From NCBI GenBank assembly GCA_027924585.1, contig BSBM01000125.1:3353001-3417000 (forward strand): 64,000 nt of DNA, in the 5' to 3' direction. Shown here piece after piece: positions 33,752 through 42,600 of the stretch (positions are counted from its first letter, which is position 1; the number at the start of each line of letters is the position of its first letter). Below the pieces are notes generated by a model. It made no database searches. It was not told the origin of the DNA and worked only from the letters and a program-made list of their open reading frames with translations. Origin of the DNA: Larix kaempferi. Its lineage: Eukaryota > Streptophyta > Pinopsida > Pinales > Pinaceae. Position numbers and translations under genes: made by a program.

Positions 33752-34344
33752 TGTTAATTTTTGAGCATTAATTCAATATACTCTAGGATCTTTACTGAGA
33801 GAATAACATGTACAGTATATCAATGCATATCAATCATAGCAAGCATATCAATCATCACAAGATGCAAACATAAGAGACAATAGACACATAGAGTTTCCGT
33901 GGGGAAAACCCTAAGGTGAAAACCCCACAACTTCCTCAGAGATAGATAGAGCAATAGTACAACCAAAGTACACAGAGATAGACTCCTCCTAGCAGCTGAT
34001 CCTCCTCCTCACATGTGCGCCACTTTCAGAGTGAAGGAAGAGTGAGTTGTGAAGTGATCCAAATAGAGATCGGGGGATCTCTATTTATACTTGTCATGAC
34101 TGCCCAATAACCTTATGGGGCCGAATTGTCTAGCTTGGTACAATAACCCAATATTAACTTAATCAGGGCCGACCCCACACATGGTGGTCTAATAACCCAT
34201 CAGCAAGTTACGACACTTGCGACACTTGTCAATACAAATGACGACACTTCTGTATAGAGGAATAATGACATCTCTATAGGAGTACAATATACATAGATGA
34301 AATACATGGGTGAAATACATTCCGAAGTTACATATACATCAACA
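33752..34344 (-). repeat. Copia B 5' LTR
   Basis: Uninterrupted 593-bp copy, TGTTAATTTTTGAGC...CATCAACA. It shows how the 3' LTR looked before D inserted between CCCCACAC and ATGGTGG. It contains the TATA/inverted repeat at 34061-34086. Confidence 0.9.
34061..34089 (-). promoter_or_regulatory. Copia B 5' LTR TATA box with 11-bp inverted repeat
   Basis: AAATAGAGATC (34061-34071), GGGG loop, GATCTCTATTT (34076-34086); perfect stem overlapping the minus-strand TATA box. Confidence 0.75.
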
Positions 34345-34562
34345 GTGTTCCACTACACTAGGAGTAACCGATATGTTGACCAAAATGCTAGGCTCAATGT
34401 TGGCCAAGTTGCCTTCAGAGTCCGTTTGACAAGTGAGTATCGAGGACTAAGAGCAAGGGTAGACATCCAGTGTAAATATGGTGGTGATTTTATTCTCCAC
34501 AGTGTCCAATGAGGGAAGGAAAGACGATCGATGATGGAGGTCTTCTCACGGAGGGTCATCCG
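34345..34562 (-). pseudogene. Gypsy G fragment: protease-RT linker
   Basis: The 218 bp between Copia B and Copia C belong to G. The minus-strand frame reads ANIEPSILVNISVTPSVVEH and joins IRLG at 23683 once B is removed. On the other side it joins MSADDPP at 41477 once C is removed. One TGA and one TAG interrupt it. Confidence 0.8.
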
Positions 34563-35114
34563 TGTTGATGTAATTGTAACTTCGGAATGTATTTCACCTA
34601 TGTATATTGTACTCCTATAGAGATGTTATTATTCCTATATATGGAAGTGTCGTCATTTGTATTGACAAGTGTCGCAACTTGCATGTGATGGGTTATTAGA
34701 CCACCGAGTGTGGGGTCGACCCTGATTAGTATTACCATGGGTTATTATACTGAGTTAGACAAGTCGGCCCTGCTAGTTTATTAGGTAGGTCAGGTCATGT
34801 ATAAATAGAGTGCAGGAGGCACTCTATTTGATCATCTCATTATTCACTTCTACACTCATTGGAAAGTGGCGCACAAGTGAGGAAGGAGGATTAGCTTTTA
34901 GGAGGACTATCTCTTGTACTTGGGTTGTATCATTGCTCTTTCTATCTCTGAGGAAGTTGCAGGGCTTTTCACCTTTATGGTTTTCCCTAGTGAAACTCTG
35001 TGTGTCTATTGTCTCATGTGATTGCTTGCTGTGATTGATATGCTTGATATGTTGTACATGTTATTCTCTCAGTAAAGATCCTAGAGTATATTGAATTAAT
35101 GCTCAAAATTAACA
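34563..35114 (+). repeat. Copia C 5' LTR
   Basis: TGTTGATGTAATTG...AAATTAACA, 552 bp, with TATA box and inverted repeat at 34801-34829. It pairs with 40919-41476. Confidence 0.95.
34801..34829 (+). promoter_or_regulatory. Copia C 5' LTR TATA box with 11-bp inverted repeat
   Basis: AAATAGAGTGC (34803-34813), loop AGGAG, GCACTCTATTT (34819-34829). The loop is GGGAG in the 3' LTR, so the stem is conserved while the loop varies. Confidence 0.75.
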
Positions 35115-35687
35115 TGGTATCAGAGCTAACCTGAGAAGAAGACACTATGCAGTTGCAGAAGCTAGGGATTCTTGTTTATTGGGTTTCTCTCCACAGATCT
35201 TAAAAGGCAGTAGGGTATTTTGACTCTCCTCAGCAAGGCGCATCTTTCTGTCCAATCAGAATTCAATTATGGGCAGTTTCATTTTTTGCCCTAAAAATTA
35301 GGGTTTCCACAAAAATAGGACTTTCTAAATTCTGAGACCATAGCTGGAAGCTCCTTGAAAAAAATCAAAGTTTAGAGCATTGGATCGAACTTTTTGGTTG
35401 GGTGAAGTTCCGAGAAACTCAAACCCTAATTCAGGGTCCTCCCTAGTGAATGTGGGACACTAAAAGGGATTTCTGAAGGGTGGAACTTTACAGATTTCAA
35501 ATTTTGAATATACCAGGTTGGTCATCTCATCAAGGTGCATCTTTCTATCCTTTCAGAAGTTTGAAATTCACACTTTGAATTTTTAGGGTTTCTCTGACAA
35601 ACCCTAATCCAGCACTAGATCCAGATTTCTGCAAATCAAGTGGTAAGATCTAAATCTTTTTTATTTCCATTTGAAGTACTCTTTAAG
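35115..35687 (+). other. Copia C primer binding site and leader
   Basis: TGGTATCAGAGCT (35115-35127) is the initiator tRNA-Met primer site. The remaining leader has no ORF. A GTGGTAAGATC near 35640 resembles a splice donor. Confidence 0.75.
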
Positions 35688-38600
35688 ATGTCTCACCACA
35701 CCAAGCTTGAGGATAATCTTGAAGGGGATGATAAATTCCGAGCATGGAAGTATAGGATTGGGTTAATCTTGGAAGAAAATGAGTTGGACACTTATATAAG
35801 TGAAGAGGTCCCAGTCCCAGAGGGAGAAGAGGCTAAGGCCTTACATAAGAAGAACTTGGTCAAGGCAAAGAGAATCATTTCTGATTCCATAAAAGATCAT
35901 CTCATACCACATGTGTCATCTCTAAAGACACCCAAGGAGATGTTTGATTCCTTGACCAAGCTATTTGAAGGGAAGAACATAAACCAGAAGATCACTCTAC
36001 GGAACCAATTGAAAGGGATAAAGCTTAAGAATGGAGAGACCATTCAATCTTATTTTTCTAAGGTCTCTTAGATCAAGGAACAACTTGAAGCTGTGGATGG
36101 AGTAGTGGACAATGGTGAAGTTGTCATGACCACATTGAATGGCCTACCTAGTTCATGGGACTCCTTCATCCAAGGAATCTGTGCAAGAAGAAAACTGATC
36201 TCCTTCAGTAGGTTGTGGGAAGAATGCTCTCAAGAAAAAGCTAGGCTTGTGGCCTGAGAAGAAAAGATGGGGAATGAAGATCAAGCTCTCACAGCACATG
36301 CCAAGAAAGGAAAATTCAAGAAGGAGAAATCTCATAAGAAATCTTCTCACCATACACATAGGGATAACTCTAAGAATACCTCCCATGGTAGATGCTTCAC
36401 ATGTAATGAGAAGGGACACTTTGCCCGAGATTGTCCAAAGAACAAAAGAGATTCCAACATCAATAAGAAGAAGGGCAACAAGAAAACATATCATGCTCAT
36501 GCTACTGAGGATGATGAACCTCCCAAGAAGAAGGCTAGAGCAGAAAGTGATGACTCATCAAGTGAGGATGGATATGTTCTAATCTCTGCTCTCACAGGTA
36601 CTATCTCTCATGGATGTAATGATTGGCTTATTGATAGTGGGGCTTCCAAATACATGACTGGGTTTAAAGAATCCTTTGTAAATTTATCTGAACATGAGTC
36701 ACCCCATAAAGTGAAACTTGGAGATTACTATCCATATCCTATTAAGGGAAGTGGTGAAGCCTCCTACAACCTAGACTCTGGGAAGTCTTTGAAGATGAAA
36801 TATGTCCTATATGTACCTGGGCTCAAGAAGAACCTACTCTCCATATCTGCATTGGATTCAAAAGGCATGAGGGTTGCATTTGTAGATGGCCAAGTCCTAA
36901 TGTGGCCAAAGGGTAAAACTATAGATGATGCAGTAGTGATTGGAGAGTAAGAGGGAGGATTATACAAATTGAAGGGACAACTTGAACATGCCATGGTACA
37001 TGAATCCATGGAGCCAAGTGAACTTTGGCATAGAAGGCTTGCACATGTGCACTATAGGGCACTACCAATTGCAAGTAAAGTTGTAGAGGGTCTTCCTGAA
37101 ATCAAGACAAAGCATGAAGGTGTTTGCAAAGGATGTGCAAAAGGAAAGAACTTTAAGAAGGCATTTCCAAGCAGTGAAAGAAAAGCAAAAGGGATCTTGG
37201 AAATTATCCACTCCGATGTATGCAGTCCGATGTCATCCAGTTCTCTGAGTGGGTATGTATACTATGTCTCTTTCATTGATGATTTCTCTAGGAAGACTTG
37301 GGTTTATTTCTTAAAGAACAAAGATGAAGTGCTTGATAAGTTCAAGGAATTCAAAGCCTTGATGGAAAATCAAACTGATAAGAAGATCAAGACATTCAGA
37401 TCCGACAATGGTGGAGAATTCACTTCAGGCGATTTCAAGAAGTTATGCAGTGATTCAAAGATTAAGAGGGAGTTGACTGCTCCCTACAATCCACAAAAGA
37501 ATGGAGTTGCAGAAAGAAAGAATAGAACAATCATGGAAGCAGCACGGGCAATGTTGCATAACCACGATTTGCCTATGCATCTATAGGTAGAAGCAGCTAG
37601 GACAACTGTATATGTGCATAACAGAACACCTCACAAGATATTGGACAACAAGAGACCAAAAGAGGTATTCTCTGGTAAGAAAATTGAAGTCAGCCATCTC
37701 AGAATATTTGGTTGTTCATTATACACTCATGTTCCAAAGGAAAAGAGGACAAAGCTAGATCCTTCAGGAAAGAAGGCATCTTTGTGGAGTACAGTGAAAG
37801 CTCGAAAGCTTACAGAATATACTTTCTAGGGTTCAAGAAGATTGATGTCAGCAGGGATGTAACATTTGATGAGGACTCAACATACATCAAATAAAAGAAG
37901 GGACCTGTTGAAGATCATGAAGAACCAAAGGAAAACAGATTCCAAGACACCATCATGACTGAATCAATTCCAGAAGCAGATCGTGAAGTTGAAGATCCGC
38001 AAGAACCTGTAGATCCACCTCGTGAGAAGAACTCTCACAAGAGGAAACTGGCATGGGCTAGAGAGCTCATTCAAGATGCATAAAGATATGGCATTCCAGA
38101 AGAAGAACACAAAGAAATGAAGAGGACTAGATCACATACCAGTTATGTTGCCGTACTCTATGATATTATGAACAAAGAACCTTCCAATTACGAAGAAGCA
38201 ATGGAAAAGAAAGAATGGAAGGATGCCATGGTTGAGGAATACCAATCAATCATGAAGAATGATGTTTGGGATGTAGTCCCAAAACCTGATGGGAAGTCTG
38301 TTGTGACTTCCAAGTGGATCTACAATATCAAGCATGCTGCAGATGGCAGCATAGAAAAGTACAAGGCGAGATTTGTAGCTCGTGGCTTCTCCCAGAAAGA
38401 GGGAATAGACTATGAAGAAACTTTTGCTCCTGTAGCCAGGTACACTTCCATCAGATCAGTACTTGCCCTGGCTGTAGTGATGTAATGGAAGATACACTAG
38501 ATGGATGTCAAGACAGCTTTCTTGAATGGTGTAGTCGATGAGGAATTGTATGTGGAGCAACCACTTGGTTTTGAGACACATGACAGGGAGTCATATGTGT

Positions 38601-39721
38601 GCAGGTTGAAGAAAGCCTTGTATGGCTTGAAGTAAGCTCCTAGGACTTGGTATGCTAGGATAGACAACTTTCTATCCAGTTTTGGATTTACCAAGAGTAA
38701 AGCAAATTCCAACCTTTACTACAAGGTTGAGGAAGGAAATCCTGTGATACTACTTCTCTATGTGGATGACCTATTTGTTACAGGTGAGGATAGATTGATT
38801 GCCGATACTAAGAGGAATCTTGCTGCTGAGTTAGAGATGAAGGACTTCGAGATGATGCACTATTTTCTAGGCATGGAGGTGTGGCAGAGTGCAAATAGAA
38901 TCTTCCTTGGACAAGGGAAGTATGCAGTAGAGATCCTGAAGAGGTTCGGGATGATGGACTGCAAGGCCATGGCCACACCTATGGCATCGAACCTGAAGCT
39001 TCTATGTGATGTTTCATCTGAGCCGGTTGATGTCATGGTGTATCGTCAAATGATTGGGTCCTTGATGTACCTGACGAACACGAGACCAAATATTTGCTTT
39101 GCGGTGAACACATTGATCCAGTTCCTAACAGATCCCAGAGGTGTTCACCTGGTTGGTGTAAATCATATTCTGAGGTACCTGAAGGGTACAATTGATTATG
39201 GGCTCAAGTATGATGCGAATCAAAAGTTTACCCTATAGGGTTATGTTGATTCGGATTGGGCAGGCAGTGCTGCATATAGGAAGACCACTTTTGGGTGCTG
39301 CTTCAGTATGGGATCAGGTGTGATCTCTTGGTTTAGCAGGAAGCAATCCTGCATAGCATTGAGTACAGCCGAAGCAGAGTATGCTGCAGCTTGTTTGGCT
39401 AGTTGTGAGACAGTATGGCTTCGAAAGCTACTGTCTGAGTTATTTGATCTCCCACTGGAGGCTACTGGTATCTTTTGTGATAACTAGAGTTGTGTGAAAC
39501 TGTCTGAGAATCCAGTGTTCCACGACAGGTCGAAGCACATTGAGATCAAATATCACTATATCAGAGATATGGTGCAGAGAGGAGCAGTAAAGCTCCTGTA
39601 TGTTGCAACGGATGAGCAGGTTGTGGATGTGTTGACGAAACCACTAGCTAGAGTAAAGTTTGAGTACTTCAGAGAGAGGCTTGGTGTTCTTCAAATTGAC
39701 GACACTTCAAGGAAGAAGTGA
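35688..39721 (+). pseudogene. Copia C gag-pol
   Basis: It starts MSHHTKLEDN. The zinc knuckle CFTCNEKGHFARDC lies near 36393-36434. The protease reads WLIDSGASKYM (about 36625). Integrase follows from HRRLAHVHYR (37030), with CKGCAKGK, SDVCSPMSS, FRSDNGGEF and GVAERKNR. RT runs from about 38200 with [10 protein letters not shown] and YVDDLFV (38758), and RNase H from DSDWAGS to ADVLTKPLA-like text and DTSRKK. About ten premature stops (36069, 36255, 36948, 37584, 37892, 38081, 38483, 38500, 38632, 39236, 39485) and a frameshift near 37770 inactivate it. Most stops sit where B or A has Gln or Trp. Confidence 0.95.
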
Positions 39722-39801
39722 TGGACACATTTGTAGGGGCCATTCCAAGCATGGTGAGAGGAGGATCCTTCCCATGGCCGTGGATGTAAGTGCTATGTGA
39801 T

Positions 39802-40130
39802 GAGCATCAGGACGATGCTCCAGTTACTGCTTTATGTATGCATCATGTTAGATGCTTGATATGATCAAGTGGATCATGTATTTGATATCTATCAGGTGGA
39901 TACATTGTATGATCAGGTGGATCATGTATTTGATATGTATCAGGTGGATACATTGTATGATCAGGTGGATCATGTATTTGATATGTATCAGGTGGATGCA
40001 TTGTATGATTAGGATGATCATGTGTGAGTATCAGGATGATACTCTGGATGATATGCATCGGGACGATGCTATGATGATGATCATGTGGTGTACATCAGGA
40101 TGATGTATGGTGAGTATTAGGTTGATACTC
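39802..40130 (+). repeat. Mini-palindrome array of Copia C
   Basis: Twelve short inverted repeats in 329 bp: 39802-39820, 39861-39877, 39890-39902, 39909-39925, 39935-39953, 39957-39973, 39983-40001, 40005-40021, 40026-40044, 40055-40069, 40091-40107 and 40112-40130. Arms include GAGCATC/GATGCTC, ATGATC/GATCAT, ATGTATC/GATACAT, GAGTATC/GATACTC and TACATC/GATGTA. All loops are five bases (AGGTG, AGGAT, AGGAC, AGGTT, AAGTG, GGGAC). The few mismatches are G-T, which would pair as G-U in RNA. Confidence 0.85.
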
Positions 40131-40149
40131 TGTGGTCATGGACAGGTTG

Positions 40150-40680
40150 TGCAGACAAGCATATAATAGCGCCCTGGGAGATTTGCAGACACTCTTGCTA
40201 GGTTTTGCAGATGGCATATAATAGCTCCCTGGGAGGTTTGGCAAATGTTCTTACTAGGTTTTGCTTATAAGGACATATAATAGAACCCTGGGATATTTAT
40301 AGATACTCTTGCTAGGTTTTTCCAATGGCATATAATAGCTCCCTGGGAGATCTGGTAAATGCTCTTGCTAGGTTTTTTCCGTGGCATATAATAACTCCCT
40401 GGGAGATCCTGCAGGTTGTGCTGGGCACATAATCAATCCTGGGATGCTCTTGCTAGGTTTTTCCGGTTGCATATAATTTCTCCCTGGGAGATTTACAGAT
40501 ACTCTTGCTAGGTTTTTCCTATGGCATATAATAGCTCCCTGGGAGATCTAGAAAATGCTCTTGCTAGGTTTTGCTTGGTCACATCTAATAGCTCCCTGGG
40601 AGATCTTGCAGGTTGTGCTGGGCACGTAATCAATCCTGAGATGCTCTTGCTAGGTTTTGTTGATGCACGTAATAAGTCCT
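40150..40680 (+). repeat. Second tandem array of Copia C
   Basis: About nine units of 50-85 bp share CATATAATAGCTCCCTGGGA and GCTCTTGCTAGGTTTT. It lies at the same place as the arrays in A and B. Confidence 0.85.
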
Positions 40681-40907
40681 GAGGATCCATAGTATGACCA
40701 GTGATGATGAAGACCTACAGGTGGTGGGCCTACATCCAGCATGAAAAAGGGTTGGCTCTGTAGAACTTCCTATGACGAGTAGTTTAGAGATTGATTGAGA
40801 TAGCATAGCCGTGACGATGATGATGTTTTGATGACGATGATCTAGTGACGATGATCCAGAGAAGAATACTTGTGCTAGCATATCTGTGTCGAGGAATACC
40901 TTCCTAG

Positions 40908-40918
40908 TTAAGAGGGAG
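40908..40918 (+). promoter_or_regulatory. Polypurine tract of Copia C
   Basis: TTAAGAGGGAG directly before the 3' LTR. Confidence 0.85.
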
Positions 40919-41476
40919 TGTTGATGTAATTGTAACTTCGGAATGTATTTCACCTATGTATATTGTACTCCTATAGAGATGTTATTATTCCTCTATATGG
41001 AAGTGTCATCATTTGTATTGACAAGTGTCACAAGTGTCGGAACGCATGTGATGGGTTATTAGACCACCAAGTGTGGGTTAGCCCTGATTAGTATTACCAT
41101 GGGTTATTAGACTGAGTTAGACATGTCGGCCGTGCTAGTTTATTAGGCAGGTTAGGTCATGTATAAATAGAGTGCGGGAGGCACTCTATTTGCTCATCTC
41201 ATTATTCACTTCTACACTCATCGGAAAGTGGCGCACAAGTGAGGAAGGAGGAGTAGCTGCTAGGAGGACTATCTCTTGTACTTGGGTTGTATCATTGATC
41301 TTTCTATCTTTGAGGAAGTTGTGGGGTTTTTCACCTTTATGGTTTTCCCTAGTGAAACTTTGTGTGTCTATTGTCTCATGTGATTGCTTGGTGTGATTGA
41401 TATGCTTGATATGCTGTACATGTTATTCTCTCAGTAAAGATCCTAGAGTATATTGAATTAATGCTCAAAATTAACA
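40919..41476 (+). repeat. Copia C 3' LTR
   Basis: TGTTGATGTAATTG...AAATTAACA, 558 bp. TATA/inverted repeat at 41162-41191 with loop GGGAG. Confidence 0.95.
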
Positions 41477-42600
41477 ATCTGCACTCATGATTTCCATAAT
41501 GGACTCATCAGAATGAAAAGTCCGAAGCAGGGGATCGAGTAGGGATGGCATCCACTGTAGAGAATGGGAGGTGGAGGCCATAGCTAACTGGTCCTACAGG
41601 GCTGAATGGATAGCTTCGTAAGTGAGTTCAACATGTGAGAGAGGCATATGGTCTCCAATTAGGTGTGTTGTGGCTTCATCAGGTACAAGCCATGGATCAG
41701 TAGAGTTGGGGATAGATGAAATCTGGGAGGAGATCATGTTCATCGTGGAAACATGATTTGGGGGGTCTGAGGTCAGAAAAATGCCCATAAGGGATGAGTC
41801 CTTGATGAGGCCAACCCCCATGCTCTCATAAGGATGTGAAGATTGTCCAAGTAATGGAACATTATTGCCCAGATGAGTAGCGGTGTCAGGTGTACAGAAA
41901 TCCAGTTGGTCGACAGTAACAATTCGGCCTTGATGGGGGAATTGTACTATGCAGAAGACAGATGATGCGACCGTAGTCATGGTGTAAAACCAATTATGAC
42001 CAAGCAGAATATTATAATCTAACGGGGCAGCGACCACTTCCACGTTAATGGTTGCGGTCTTGCCCCCCAACTCGACTGCTAAGGCTTGTAACAGCCCATG
42101 AGGTTGAAATCCACGTCCGTCGAATGCTTTCAAGGTGGTGGGAGAACGGTTCAACTCGGGAGAGCCTATGGCTCTCCAGCACGAAATAGACATGACTGAA
42201 GTGGAGGCACCTTCGTCCAAAATGGTATGATGGATTGTCTTCCCATCAATGTTTGTGGCAACTTGAAATGCCAACTGATGAGAAAGCCTCGGCTTAAAAT
42301 ACTCAAGACGAAACATGATGGTATTCGAAGAATCCGGATCAACTGCGCCGATGGCAGTGAGGAGAGTCTTGCACTAGTTAGGACAGTTCTGCAAGACCTC
42401 AAGCATCGACATAGCACAAGGATCTTGTGCTAGATCCTCTACAATATTGTAGTTCTGAGCGGCCCAAGCATTGGGATTGAAAATAGCTTTTCGAATCGTG
42501 CTCTTGGGCGGACGTAACATTGACTCTAAAGAGGGATTCTCAATGGTGAGAGAAGCATGCGGTACAGTGATGTCAGGAATCAAAGTGGAATCCTTTTCAG
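41477..42600 (-). pseudogene. Gypsy G aspartic protease and linker to RT
   Basis: A 240-codon open stretch (42316-41594) reads QVATNIDGKTIHHTILDEGAS, with the retropepsin active site as DEGAS, then YNILLGHNWFYTM as the second protease motif. The following linker, TAG at 41591 apart, stays in frame through MSADDPP to the Copia C boundary. It cleaves Gag-Pol. Confidence 0.85.

Larger units (their letters stand above)
23684..34344 (-). mobile_element. Copia element B (carries element D in its 3' LTR)
   Basis: Its 5' LTR is 33752-34344 and its 3' LTR is 23684-24113 plus 27325-27488, split by D. Target duplications are GTGTC (23679-23683) and GTGTT (34345-34349), one mismatch. Inside, in minus-strand order: primer site, leader, gag, protease, integrase, RT, RNase H, two tandem arrays and polypurine tract. 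Excising B on paper joins G's codons VEH to IRLG in frame. It has frameshifts and stops but every domain is present. Confidence 0.9.
34563..41476 (+). mobile_element. Copia element C (complete structure, inactive)
   Basis: LTRs at 34563-35114 and 40919-41476 and target duplications ATCCG (34558-34562) and ATCTG (41477-41481), one mismatch, bound the element. All parts are in canonical order: primer site, leader, gag, protease, integrase, RT, RNase H, two arrays and polypurine tract. Excising it on paper restores the frame of Gypsy G. Confidence 0.95.
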
